DNA of 64,000 nt, taken from positions 1 through 64,000 of the forward strand of contig NZ_JASNWF010000018.1 in NCBI RefSeq assembly GCF_030283205.1. The letters are read 5' to 3'. Each line of letters starts with the position of its first letter. Positions within the stretch are counted from its first letter, which is position 1. The notes under the pieces were generated by a model. The model was not told where the DNA came from. It worked only from the letters and a program-made list of their open reading frames with translations, and made no database searches. A program made the translations under genes and the position numbers. Source of the stretch: Actinomadura opuntiae. GTDB lineage: Bacteria; Actinomycetota; Actinomycetes; Streptosporangiales; Streptosporangiaceae. Of this stretch, positions 8,415-15,829 are shown one piece after another.

Positions 8415-8437
8415 CCAACAAAGGCCCAGCCCCAAGG

Positions 8438-8499
8438 GGTGTGGGGGGCGGGAGCCCCCCACACCGGGGGGCACGGGGTGTGGGGGCGGAGCCCCCACA
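8438..8499. terminator. GC hairpin pair after the baeRF gene
   Basis: Two consecutive hairpins are present. At 8438-8465 a 12-bp perfect stem has a GGGA loop. At 8479-8499 a 9-bp perfect stem has a GGA loop. More G/C runs follow up to 8530, then a run of seven A. These can end transcription from baeRF on the plus strand. The second hairpin core recurs exactly in the array near 9828. Confidence 0.6.
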
Positions 8500-8554
8500 G
8501 CCGGGGGGCACGGGGGGTCGCCCCCCCGATAAAAAAACAGCGGGCCACCGGAAA

Positions 8555-8571
8555 GACGCCCGAAGGGCGTC
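8555..8571 (-). terminator. Terminator of the first tRNA-Ala gene
   Basis: On the minus strand a 7-bp stem GACGCCC/GGGCGTC with a TTC loop is followed directly by TTTCC, 21 nt past the tRNA 3' end. A T7 run follows further on (8537-8531). Confidence 0.6.
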
Positions 8572-8591
8572 GAACACGATGGCCCGACTCG

Positions 8592-8664
8592 TGGAGCTAT
8601 GGGGATTCGAACCCCAGACCTCCTCCATGCCATGGAGGCGCGCTACCAACTGCGCCATAGCCCC
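8592..8664 (-). tRNA. tRNA-Ala (anticodon GGC), copy 1
   Basis: A complete 73-nt cloverleaf is read on the minus strand. The acceptor is GGGGCTA/TAGCTCC with the G3-U70 wobble pair that identifies alanine tRNA. The D arm is GCGC/GCGC, the anticodon stem CCTCC/GGAGG closes the loop ATGGCAT (anticodon GGC), and the T arm TGGGG/CCCCA closes TTCGAAT. The discriminator base is A and CCA is not encoded. It is identical base for base to the copy at 9934-10006. Confidence 0.97.
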
Positions 8665-8708
8665 GCGGTTGAGGAAAAGCTTAGTGCACGTTGGGAGCAC
8701 TTCGGACG

Positions 8709-8745
8709 CCGCGGGCCACGGAGGGAGCACCTCCGTGGCCCGCGG
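8709..8745 (-). terminator. 16-bp perfect hairpin after the secreted-protein gene
   Basis: Arms 8709-8724 and 8730-8745 are perfect reverse complements around a 5-nt loop. It starts 6 nt past the stop of the minus-strand secreted-protein gene, so it probably terminates that transcript and keeps it from running into the tRNA. Confidence 0.75.
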
Positions 8746-8751
8746 TGGGCG

Positions 8752-9201
8752 TCACTGCTTCGACTGGAAGACGTACCAGTGGTCGTTGATGGTCGGGACG
8801 TGCACGGTGAGGCTTTTCGGCCACTCGATGGGCAGGCCGAGGAGGTTGTACTCCTGCGGCTTCTGCGCGGACTCGGCGGAGGCGTCGGCGGCGGGCCGCT
8901 GGGCGCTGCCGGCGGCGGGCGCCTGCTCCTTGCCTGCGGCGGGCGCCGCCTGCTCCTTGCCGCCGGTGTTCACCGAGCACAGGACCTTGCTCAGGTCCGG
9001 GGTGCCCGGGAGGAGCTTCAGCACCGACAGGACGCGGACGGCCTTGGCGCAGTCGTCGTTGTCCGCGGGCGTCGAGGTCGTCGTGGTCGCAGGGCCGGGC
9101 GGCGGCGCCGCCAGGGCCGACGCGGGGGCCGCGACGGCCACGACCGAGGCCGCCGCCAGCGCGGTGGGCAGCAGCCTTCTTCCGGAGATCCGGCTTCGCA
9201 T
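8752..9201 (-). CDS. Small secreted protein, unknown function
   Basis: This 149-aa protein has a clear Sec signal peptide: basic MRSRISGRR, hydrophobic LLPTALAAASVVAVAAPASA, and an A-x-A cleavage site near residue 33. The mature part has a Thr/Pro/Ala-rich stretch, two cysteines (DDCAKAV and VLCSV, probably one disulfide), an Ala/Gln/Pro-rich linker with repeated GKEQAAPAA-like units, and a distinctive end (PTINDHWYVFQSKQ). I chose the ATG at 9201, which has GAGGG 8 nt upstream, over ATG 9216. I do not recognise a family. It lies between the two tRNA-Ala copies. Confidence 0.8.
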   Translation of the reverse strand: MRSRISGRRLLPTALAAASVVAVAAPASALAAPPPGPATTTTSTPADNDDCAKAVRVLSVLKLLPGTPDLSKVLCSVNTGGKEQAAPAAGKEQAPAAGSAQRPAADASAESAQKPQEYNLLGLPIEWPKSLTVHVPTINDHWYVFQSKQ

Positions 9202-9426
9202 AGGTACAACCCTCATCTCGATCACATCGCCACTACGTGGCGTGTTCCCGCGTGATCGAGGCGGCGAAGCGCGGCCCGGGGAAAGGTAGCCGCCGCCATG
9301 GCCAAGCCTTTGCGCTCGGCGCCGGGCGGGCACCGACGCAGCGCCTCATTCCAAGAGAAGACCCCCTGGCGCCCGCATCCCTCTCAACCATGGGTAGATC
9401 GCCGCGAACACCCCGACTCCGGCATC

Positions 9427-9666
9427 TCACGTCCAGCCGAGCCGGTCGCCGACCTCGTCGGGCGCGTAGCCGCGCTGCCCGGCCTCGCCGATCCACACCA
9501 TCCCGTCGGCCTCGGTCACGGCGCCGACGGCGTGCTCCTGCGGCATCCGCGGCTGGATCGCCAGCCGCACCTCGAGCCGCGGATCGAACCGGCGCAGCTC
9601 GTCGATGAGGTCGGCCACGGTGACCTCGCGCTTCACTCCCCTGCGGTGTCTGCCCATACCCCGCAT
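9427..9666 (-). CDS. Conserved small hypothetical protein
   Basis: This protein of about 79 aa has a core, TVADLIDELRRFDPRLEVRL, that resembles small actinobacterial proteins beginning with a helix and a strand that ends in a 'VRLAIQP' type motif; I know no function for them. The start is uncertain: ATG 9666 has GGGGATGG upstream, while ATG 9657 and GTG 9636 are alternatives. It lies alone between the two tRNA-Ala copies, downstream of the hairpin array. No membrane segment or signal is seen. Confidence 0.6.
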   Translation of the reverse strand: MRGMGRHRRGVKREVTVADLIDELRRFDPRLEVRLAIQPRMPQEHAVGAVTEADGMVWIGEAGQRGYAPDEVGDRLGWT

Positions 9667-9762
9667 GAAACCATCCCCGCCCCACCACCCAGACCATTCG
9701 TCCCACAATGTCCGTTTGAACTTTACGAACCAAGAGAGAGCCACAAACCCCGGAGGGGGCAA

Positions 9763-9873
9763 GGGGGCGAAGCCCCCAAGGGGGCAAGGGGCGAAGCCCC
9801 AAAAAGCGGGCGAAGCCCGCAGGGGGCGTGGGGGCGGAGCCCCCACATCGGGGGTCCGGGGGTCGCCCCCCGG
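9763..9873. repeat. Array of five short GC hairpins with mostly GAA/GGA loops
   Basis: Five consecutive mini-hairpins are present: 9763-9777 (stem GGGGGC, loop GAA), 9788-9800 (GGGGC, GAA), 9806-9820 (GCGGGC, GAA), 9828-9846 (GTGGGGGC, GGA) and 9856-9873 (CCGGGGG, loop TCGC). The 19-nt core at 9828-9846 is identical to 8480-8498. Units vary in stem but mostly keep the three-purine loop. They occupy the space between the second tRNA-Ala and the small hypothetical gene. Confidence 0.8.
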
Positions 9874-9886
9874 GGGAAATGACGAG

Positions 9887-9922
9887 GAGAGGCGGCCCGC
9901 GCTTTCCGCGGGCACACCTCTC
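9887..9922 (-). terminator. Terminator of the second tRNA-Ala gene
   Basis: Outer arms GAGAGG/CCTCTC (9887-9892, 9917-9922) enclose a perfect 7-bp inner stem GCCCGCG/CGCGGGC with a 5-nt loop. It starts 12 nt past the tRNA 3' end on the minus strand. Confidence 0.6.
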
Positions 9923-9933
9923 CCATCTCCGAG

Positions 9934-10006
9934 TGGAGCTATGGGGATTCGAACCCCAGACCTCCTCCATGCCATGGAGGCGCGCTACCAACTGCGCCAT
10001 AGCCCC
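9934..10006 (-). tRNA. tRNA-Ala (anticodon GGC), copy 2
   Basis: This 73-nt gene is identical over its full length to copy 1, including the G3-U70 pair, the anticodon loop ATGGCAT and the A discriminator with no encoded CCA. The upstream sequences of the two copies differ, so each has its own promoter. The downstream sides share the GC hairpin unit. Confidence 0.97.
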
Positions 10007-10046
10007 GTGCGTCTGCGTGGACGTTCATCCCGCAGCGCTCCGCCAG

Positions 10047-10075
10047 TGTATAGGACGGCGGGGGTGGGTCTCGAA
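10047..10075 (-). promoter_or_regulatory. Probable promoter of tRNA-Ala copy 2
   Basis: The minus strand shows TATACA at 10052-10047 and TTCGAG at 10075-10070 with a 17-nt spacer, placing the transcription start about 35 nt before the tRNA 5' end. The -10 is strong and the -35 is weak. Confidence 0.5.
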
Positions 10076-10086
10076 TCGTTTGGGCG

Positions 10087-10749
10087 TCAGGCTCCGTTGT
10101 CGGTGCGGTCGTCGCCGAGGACGGGTTCGGGGAGGGTGCCGGCGTTGTGCTCGGCGAGGCGCCAGCCGCCGTCGCGCATCTCGGTGATGACGGACCAGCA
10201 GCAGTTGGACAGGCCGCCGAGGCGTTCCCAGACCTCTTCGGGGAGGCCGAGGAGGTGGGACATGCCGAGGCGGAGGGCGGCGCCGTGGGAGGCGACGACG
10301 AGCCTGCCGGTGGGGGGCAGCTCGTCGAGGGCGCGTTCGAGGGCGGCGCCGACGCGCTTGGCGACCTGGGCGCTGGTCTCGCCGCCGGGCGGCTGCCAGG
10401 CGGCGTGCTCGGCGGGGTAGCGTTCGCGGATCTCGCGGGCGGTGAGGCCCTCCCATGCGCCGCCGTCGCGTTCGATCAGGTCCTTGTCGTACTGGACGGG
10501 GAGTCCGGTGACGTCGGCGAGGGCCTGGGCGGTGTCGGCGGCCCTGCGCAGCGGTGAGGCGAGCAGGGCGGTGGGGCGGAGCCCGGCGAGGAGCCGGGCC
10601 GCGCGGTGCGCCTGGGCCACGCCGGTGTCGTCCAGCGGGATGTCGGTCTTGCCCTGGAAGCGGCGTTCGACGTTCCAGGCGGTCTGCCCGTGCCGCCAGA
10701 GCAGGAGGGTGCGCTTGCCCGGCTCGCGGGCGGGGCGGGCGTCACTCAC
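10087..10749 (-). CDS. Histidine phosphatase family protein (GpgP-like position)
   Basis: This 220-aa phosphoglycerate-mutase-fold enzyme has the catalytic RHG motif at residues 19-21 (LLLWRHGQTAWN) and a second active-site histidine in VVASHGAALR. It removes phosphate through a phospho-histidine intermediate. In Mycobacterium tuberculosis the gene after rsfS is Rv2419c, the glucosyl-3-phosphoglycerate phosphatase GpgP, and this gene occupies the same place. A broader phosphatase role is equally possible, so I give no symbol. It overlaps the 3' end of rsfS by 8 bp and is probably co-transcribed with it. Confidence 0.9.
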   Translation of the reverse strand: MSDARPAREPGKRTLLLWRHGQTAWNVERRFQGKTDIPLDDTGVAQAHRAARLLAGLRPTALLASPLRRAADTAQALADVTGLPVQYDKDLIERDGGAWEGLTAREIRERYPAEHAAWQPPGGETSAQVAKRVGAALERALDELPPTGRLVVASHGAALRLGMSHLLGLPEEVWERLGGLSNCCWSVITEMRDGGWRLAEHNAGTLPEPVLGDDRTDNGA

Positions 10750-11155
10750 TCGGGCTCCCGACGGCGCGGGCGCGCTGCCGCATGTGGGCGTTGACGTCGT
10801 CGGGCAGGTCGATGAGGGGGCAGTCCTTCCACAGCCGCTCGAGGGCGTAGAAGAGCCGGTCCTCCTCGTGCTGGATGTGCACGATGACGTCGGCGTAGTC
10901 GAGCAGGACCCAGCGTCCCTCGCGTTCGCCCTCGCGGCGGACGGGCTTGGCGCCGGCCTCTTCGCGCAGGCGCTTTTCGACCTCGTCGACGATGGCGCGG
11001 ACCTGGCGGTCGTTGGGCGCCGAGCAGAGCACGAACGCGTCGGTGATGACGAGCTGCTCGCTCACGTCGTAGGCAAGAATGTCGTCGGCCAGCTTGTCGC
11101 CCGCCGCCTCGGCGGCGATCCGGACGAGCTGCGCCGCCCTGTCGGATGCGGTCAC
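10742..11155 (-). CDS. rsfS: Ribosome silencing factor RsfS
   Basis: This 137-aa RsfS/Iojap-family protein binds ribosomal protein L14 and blocks joining of the subunits when nutrients are scarce. Family features visible are the helix-strand LADDILAYDVSEQLVITDAF, the CSAPNDRQVRAIVDEVE helix and the C-terminal WVLLDYADVIVHIQHEEDR. The length is typical. It lies downstream of nadD and overlaps the phosphatase gene by 8 bp, the conserved actinobacterial nadD-rsfS-phosphatase order. Confidence 0.95.
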   Translation of the reverse strand: MTASDRAAQLVRIAAEAAGDKLADDILAYDVSEQLVITDAFVLCSAPNDRQVRAIVDEVEKRLREEAGAKPVRREGEREGRWVLLDYADVIVHIQHEEDRLFYALERLWKDCPLIDLPDDVNAHMRQRARAVGSPSE

Positions 11156-11312
11156 GATGCGCTCGCGATCCTCCCTGTAGGGGTCGTCTCGGCTAACACC
11201 TTCTCATGGGTGGCGGCCGGCGTCCCTGTTCGTCGGTGTGCGGGCCGGTACGGGCGTCCAGCCCCCTGTTCCAGGGTATGCGGCGCTCCGGACCGATCGG
11301 CCGCGCCGGCGA

Positions 11313-11909
11313 TCAGGCCGCGCGGTAGAGGTCGCGCTTGTTGATGTACTGGACGATGCCGTCGGGCACCAGGTACCAGATCGGTTCGCCGGAGTGGACG
11401 CGCTCGCGGCATTCGGTGGAGGAGATCGACAGGGCGGGGACCTCCATCAGCGAGACGCGGCCGTCGGGCAGGCCGGGGTCGGCGAGGCGGTGCCCGGGGC
11501 GGGTGACGCCGACGAAGTGCGCGAGTTCGAACAGCTCGTCGGTGTCGTGCCAGGTGAGCATCTTCTCCAGGGCGTCGGCGCCGGTGATGAAGAACAGCTC
11601 GGCGTCGGGGCCGTGGATCTGCCGCATGTCGCGGAGGGTGTCGACGGTGTAGGTGGGGCCGGGGCGGTCGATGTCGACGCGGCTGACCGAGAACCGCGGG
11701 TTGGACGCGGTGGCGATCACGGCCATGAGGTAGCGGTCCTCGGCGGCGGCGACCTTGCTGCCCTCCTTGTGGGAGGACAGCCCGGTGGGGACGAACACGA
11801 CCTCGTCGAGGGAGTAGAAGTGGGCGACCTCGCTGGCGGCCACCAGGTGGCCGTGGTGGATCGGGTCGAACGTCCCGCCCATGATCCCCAACCGGCGCTT
11901 TTGCGTCAT
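11313..11909 (-). CDS. nadD: Nicotinate-nucleotide adenylyltransferase
   Basis: This 198-aa NadD transfers AMP from ATP to nicotinate mononucleotide in NAD synthesis. It has the nucleotidyltransferase motif GGTFDPIHHGH at 11-21 and the second signature SISSTECRERV near residue 170. The length is normal. It heads the nadD-rsfS-phosphatase series, with a 157-bp gap before rsfS. The ATG start fits other family members, which begin with a short basic stretch before the GGTFDP loop. Confidence 0.96.
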   Translation of the reverse strand: MTQKRRLGIMGGTFDPIHHGHLVAASEVAHFYSLDEVVFVPTGLSSHKEGSKVAAAEDRYLMAVIATASNPRFSVSRVDIDRPGPTYTVDTLRDMRQIHGPDAELFFITGADALEKMLTWHDTDELFELAHFVGVTRPGHRLADPGLPDGRVSLMEVPALSISSTECRERVHSGEPIWYLVPDGIVQYINKRDLYRAA

Positions 11910-11967
11910 GGCGACGAGAATAGCCAGCCGGGTGGGGGCCCTGAACGTCCGGCCCCCGGCCGCGCGC

Positions 11968-13254
11968 TCAGCCCAGGCCGGGCAGCGGCGGGTGCCCGCC
12001 GTCCCAGGACACGACGCGGACGGCCTTGCCGACCTCCACCCGCGGAACGGTCCCCTCGGGGAGGACGGCGACCTCGGCGGTGAGGCCGAGCGCCTCGTGC
12101 AGCTCGTGGACGAGGCGCTCGCGGGGGTCGCCGGAGACCGCCTCGCAGGCGACCAGGAGCCGGACGGCGGGGCTGCGGCGGTCCACGACGAGCTGGTAGT
12201 GCGGGCGGACGAGCCCGGATCCGAGCAGCACCCGCTCGACCTCGCTGGGGTACACGTTGACGCCCCGCACCACGATCATGTCGTCGGCCCGCCCCACGAC
12301 CTTGCTCATCCGGACGAGCGTCCGGCCGCAGGGGCATGCGCCGCGGGTAAGGGAGGCGATGTCGCCGGTGCGGTAGCGCAGCAGTGGCAGCGCCTGCTTG
12401 GTCGGCGTGGTGAAGACGAGCTCGCCGGGAGTGCCGTCCTCAACGGGCTCGCCGGTGGACGGGTCGACGGCCTCGACGATGAAATGGTCCTCGTTGACGT
12501 GCAGGCCGTCCTGCTGGAGGCATTCGGCGGCGACGCCGGGGCCGATGACCTCCGACAGCCCGTAGACGTCCATCGCCTTGATCGGAAGCACGGCCTCGAT
12601 CGCGGTGCGCAACTCGTCCGACCACGGCTCGGCGCCGAACAGCCCGGCCTTCAACGCCGGCAGTTCGACGCCCGCCTCGGCGACGGCCTCACCGAGCCGC
12701 AGCGCGTAGGCGGGGGTGCAGGTCAGGAGGTCGGGGCGCAGGTCGGCGAGCATCCGGACCTGCCGGTCGGTCATCCCGCCCGACATCGGCACCACGGTCG
12801 CGCCGAGCGCGACGGCGCCCTGGTGGATGCCGATCCCACCGGTGAACAGCCCGTACCCATAGGCGTTGTGCACGATGCTGCCCGGCCCGGCGCCCGCGCA
12901 CGCCAGCGACCGCGCGCACATCGCGGCCCACAGTTCGAGGTCGGCCTTGGTGTAGGCGACGAGGGTGGGCCGCCCGCGCGTCCCGCTGGACCCGTGCACG
13001 GCCGCGACCTGGTCGCGCGACACGCTGAGCATCCCGAACGGATAGCCGTCCCAGAGGTCCTGCTTGGTGGTGAACGGAAGGCGGCGCAGATCGGCGAGCG
13101 TGACGTCCGCGCCGCCGCCGACACCGGCCTCCTTCAGCCGCCGCCCCTGCACGCCGTCCGCCGCGATGAGCCGGTCGACCAGCCCCCACAGCCGGTGCCG
13201 CTGCAGCGCGGCCCGCTCGTCGGTCGACATCGCCTCGGCATGGGGATCGAACAC
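11968..13254 (-). CDS. paaK: Phenylacetate-CoA ligase-like AMP-forming enzyme
   Basis: This 428-aa adenylate-forming enzyme of the PaaK type makes acyl-CoA from a carboxylic acid, ATP and CoA. The phosphate-binding motif reads SSGTRGRPT (89-97); the usual form is SSGTTGKPT. Further family motifs are YGLSEVIGPGVA, the LLRYRTGD motif and RGVNVYPSEVE. Cysteines in GACPCGRT match the PaaK cluster. The GTG start at 13254 has GGGAGG upstream. No other phenylacetate genes are near, so the true acid may differ. It sits directly downstream of a TnpB element. Confidence 0.85.
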   Translation of the reverse strand: MFDPHAEAMSTDERAALQRHRLWGLVDRLIAADGVQGRRLKEAGVGGGADVTLADLRRLPFTTKQDLWDGYPFGMLSVSRDQVAAVHGSSGTRGRPTLVAYTKADLELWAAMCARSLACAGAGPGSIVHNAYGYGLFTGGIGIHQGAVALGATVVPMSGGMTDRQVRMLADLRPDLLTCTPAYALRLGEAVAEAGVELPALKAGLFGAEPWSDELRTAIEAVLPIKAMDVYGLSEVIGPGVAAECLQQDGLHVNEDHFIVEAVDPSTGEPVEDGTPGELVFTTPTKQALPLLRYRTGDIASLTRGACPCGRTLVRMSKVVGRADDMIVVRGVNVYPSEVERVLLGSGLVRPHYQLVVDRRSPAVRLLVACEAVSGDPRERLVHELHEALGLTAEVAVLPEGTVPRVEVGKAVRVVSWDGGHPPLPGLG

Positions 13255-13344
13255 GCGCGCCTCCCGGGCAGGCCACAGCCGGACGCGGGCTCCGCACCGG
13301 GGAACCCTCCGGCGAAGTGGTTCGTCGGAACTACCATGCCAGAC

Positions 13345-13442
13345 TTGGCATCTCCCCCATGGGAAGGAGATTCCTGCTTCGTCGCCGATCGCCCGCCCGG
13401 AAAGAATCTCCGTTGAGGTCTGACATCAGCTCCACAGGCGTT
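13345..13442 (-). ncRNA. Putative TnpB omega-RNA scaffold (element right end)
   Basis: Directly after the tnpB stop the minus strand carries an 8-nt inverted repeat (13404-13411 with 13366-13373) and a hairpin ATCTCC/GGAGAT spanning 13371-13350, ending in GATGCCAA. This resembles the right-end hairpins of IS200/IS605 elements, which often end in a TCAA-like tetranucleotide at the cleavage site and serve as the guide RNA scaffold. The predicted boundary is at 13345, so a guide would start at 13344 and read left toward paaK. The identification rests on structure and memory of the family. Confidence 0.45.
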
Positions 13443-14546
13443 TCACCTCTCCGCCAGCCCGGCGGCGAGGATGTTGCGTGCCGCGTTGACGTCCCGATCA
13501 TGGTTCGCCCCGCACGGACATGTCCAGGTGCGCGCTCTCAACGGCAGGCTCTCCCGGACGGCGCCGCAGGACGAGCACCGTTTGGACGAGGGGAACCATC
13601 GGTCGATCACTACGAGCTCACGCCCGTACCAGGCGCACTTGTACTGCAGCATCGACCGCATCTCGGACCACGCCGCGTCCGATATCGCGCGGGCGAGGCG
13701 ATGGTTGCGCATCATGCCGCTGCAGTTGAGGTCCTCGATCACGACCGTTTGGTTATCGCGGACGAGACCGGTGGTGAGCTTGTGCAGAAAGTCGCGGCGC
13801 CGGTCGGCGACCTTGGCGTGGACGCGCGCGAGCCGCTGCCGCGCCTTGTGATGATTCGACGAACCAGGGGCCTTGCGGGACAGGGCGCGCTGCGCCGCCC
13901 TCATTCTCCGGCGCTCCGCCTCCTCGTGCCGCGGATTGCCGACCTTCTCCCCCGTCGACAGCACGGCGAGTGCGGCGATCCCGGCGTCCACTCCGACAAC
14001 GTCCCGCGTCGGTTCGAACGGCCGGACCTCGACCCGGCAGAGCAGGCACACGAACCAGCGTCCGGCGGCGTCCCGGCTGACCGTCACCGTGGAAGGCGTC
14101 ACGCCGGCCGGCAGCGGCCGGGACCACACGATGTCGAGCGGCTCGCCCACCTTGGCAAGGCTGAGGACCCCATCCGTGTACCGGAACGCCGACCGGGTGT
14201 ACTCGGCCGACGCGCGCGATCGTCTCCGCGATTTGTACCGAGGGTGTTCGGCCCGCTTGGCGAAGAAGTTCCCGAAGGCGGTTTGCAGGTGCCGCAATGC
14301 CTGCTGAAGAGGCACGCAGGACACCTCGTTCAGAAACGCGAGTTCAGCACTGCGTTTCCAGGCGGTAAGGGCAGCGGACGAATCCCTGTAGGTCATCGAG
14401 CGCCCGCTCCGCCGAGCCCGAGTGCGCTCCTCCAGCGCCTTGTTATAGACAAAACGGACGCAACCGAAGGTCCGGTTCAGCTGCTCCGCCTGCGCCGGCG
14501 TCGGGTAGAAGCGATACCCGAACGACCGCTGCACACTCTGCGTCAC
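13443..14546 (-). CDS. tnpB: TnpB RNA-guided endonuclease (orphan)
   Basis: This TnpB of about 367 aa has an N-terminal helix-turn-helix/OrfB region (QRSFGYRFYPTPAQAEQLNR), a RuvC-like nuclease and a zinc ribbon. The three RuvC acidic residues are present: Asp187 in VGVDAGIAAL, Glu271 in VVIEDLN and Asp352 in DRDVNAARN. The four zinc cysteines are Cys324, Cys327, Cys343 and Cys345. It therefore looks catalytically competent, able to cut DNA guided by an RNA from the element's right end. The start is uncertain: GTG 14546 follows a TATAGC -10-like box closely enough for a leaderless message, and 14573 is an alternative. No partner tnpA is present. Confidence 0.9.
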   Translation of the reverse strand: MTQSVQRSFGYRFYPTPAQAEQLNRTFGCVRFVYNKALEERTRARRSGRSMTYRDSSAALTAWKRSAELAFLNEVSCVPLQQALRHLQTAFGNFFAKRAEHPRYKSRRRSRASAEYTRSAFRYTDGVLSLAKVGEPLDIVWSRPLPAGVTPSTVTVSRDAAGRWFVCLLCRVEVRPFEPTRDVVGVDAGIAALAVLSTGEKVGNPRHEEAERRRMRAAQRALSRKAPGSSNHHKARQRLARVHAKVADRRRDFLHKLTTGLVRDNQTVVIEDLNCSGMMRNHRLARAISDAAWSEMRSMLQYKCAWYGRELVVIDRWFPSSKRCSSCGAVRESLPLRARTWTCPCGANHDRDVNAARNILAAGLAER

Positions 14547-14692
14547 GGCAAGGACGCTATACGAACACACCATCGACTGCCGGGCAATCGTTCATTTCCA
14601 GTCGTTCGAGGTCGCCGCCTCCTTCCGGGGCGCGTGGCAACGCCGTTCCTCCCTCGTAGCCGCGGGGGCATGCACGCTTCAGGAGGTCAGTC

Positions 14693-15712
14693 ATGACGGA
14701 GAACACACCGGATCGGGCACGGACGCGCTTTCCCGGGATCAGTTCCCGGGCCTACGAACACCCGGCGGATCGTTCGGCGCTGGTCGCGCTGCGCTCGCTG
14801 TCCGGGTTCGACGTCGTCCTGCGCAAGCTGTCGGGGCTGGTCAACGAGCGGTCGCTGCGGCTGATGTTCCTCGGCGGGACGGTCCGCGTCGGCGACGACC
14901 AGTTCCACCACCTGAACGACATGGTGCGCGACGCCTGCTACATCCTGGACATGCCGGAGGTCCCGGAGGTCTACGTCCGGCAGGACCCGACGCCGAACGC
15001 GATGGCGCTCGGTTCCGACCACCCGTTCATCGTGGTCAACACCGGGCTGCTGGACCTGCTCGACGACGAGGAGCTGCGGTTCGTCGTCGGGCACGAGGTC
15101 GGGCACATCCTGTCCGGGCACGCGGTGTACCAGACGATGATGCAGATCCTGCTGCAGCTCGGGTCGCGGCTGGCGTGGCTGCCGCTCGGCAACATCGGCA
15201 TCGCGGCGATCATCATCGGGCTGCGCGAGTGGTTCCGGAAGGCGGAGCTGTCGTCGGACCGGGCGGGCCTGCTGGCGGGCCAGGACGTGGACGCGGCCAA
15301 GCGGGTCAACATGAAGCTCGCCGGCGGGACGCGGCTGCACGAGATGAGCAGCGAGGCGTTCCTGCAGCAGGCGCGCGAGTACGACGCGGCCGGCGACGTG
15401 CGGGACGGGCTGCTGAAGTTCCTGAACCTGCTCGGCCAGTCGCACCCGTTCGCGGTCATCCGGTTCGCCGAAATCGACCGGTGGGCGCGCAGCGGCGAGT
15501 ACGAGCGGATCCTCGCGGGCGACTACCCGCGCCGCGACGACGACGGCAGCGCGTCGGTCACCGACGAGATGAAGAACGCGGCGAAGTCGTACCGCGAGTC
15601 GTGGGAGCGGACCGCGGACCCGTTCGTCGGGAAGGTGCGCGACATGGCGGACGCGGCGGCGAACGCGGCGGGCGGCCTGTTCGACCGGATCAACCGCCGC
15701 AACGGTTCCTGA
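14693..15712 (+). CDS. M48-family metallopeptidase
   Basis: This 339-aa zinc protease has the HEVGH motif at residues 134-138 and a downstream glutamate in KAELSSDRAG (about 185) as the third ligand, as in M48 enzymes. A hydrophobic stretch (LAWLPLGNIGIAAIIIG) lies between them and may touch the membrane; there is no N-terminal signal or multi-pass anchor as in HtpX. The ATG has AGGAGG about 7 nt upstream. It stands alone and is followed by a strong terminator. Substrates are unknown; a role in membrane protein quality control is inferred. Confidence 0.88.
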   Translation: MTENTPDRARTRFPGISSRAYEHPADRSALVALRSLSGFDVVLRKLSGLVNERSLRLMFLGGTVRVGDDQFHHLNDMVRDACYILDMPEVPEVYVRQDPTPNAMALGSDHPFIVVNTGLLDLLDDEELRFVVGHEVGHILSGHAVYQTMMQILLQLGSRLAWLPLGNIGIAAIIIGLREWFRKAELSSDRAGLLAGQDVDAAKRVNMKLAGGTRLHEMSSEAFLQQAREYDAAGDVRDGLLKFLNLLGQSHPFAVIRFAEIDRWARSGEYERILAGDYPRRDDDGSASVTDEMKNAAKSYRESWERTADPFVGKVRDMADAAANAAGGLFDRINRRNGS

Positions 15713-15734
15713 CGACAGGACCCGCTGGGAAGAC

Positions 15735-15767
15735 CAGGGCCGCCGTGACACGGACACGGCGGCCCTG
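15735..15767 (+). terminator. Rho-independent terminator after the M48 peptidase gene
   Basis: A 13-bp perfect stem (CAGGGCCGCCGTG and its complement, 15735-15747 and 15755-15767) with a 7-nt loop is followed by TTTAT. It lies 22 nt past the peptidase stop. Confidence 0.85.
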
Positions 15768-15829
15768 TTTATCGGGCTCGACTCACGGTGCTGGGCGAAC
15801 GCGGCATCGCTTCGCGATCTTCGCGGGGA

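Larger units (their letters stand above)
13345..14592 (-). mobile_element. IS200/IS605-type element with TnpB only
   Basis: The element consists of tnpB, a right-end hairpin block and, upstream of the gene, an imperfect hairpin (14575-14589, GACTGCC/GGCAATC with one wobble) that could be the left end. No tnpA (Y1 transposase) or serine recombinase is present, so it would depend on a transposase in trans or be immobile. The boundaries are approximate. Confidence 0.55.

Noticed and set aside
9763..9873. Possible CRISPR-like repeat array
   Set aside because: Units are short palindromes with no unique spacers of constant length, and no cas genes are near.
13443..14546. Inactivated TnpB-derived repressor (TldR-type)
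   Set aside because: All three RuvC acidic residues and the zinc cysteines are present, so catalytic loss is not supported.
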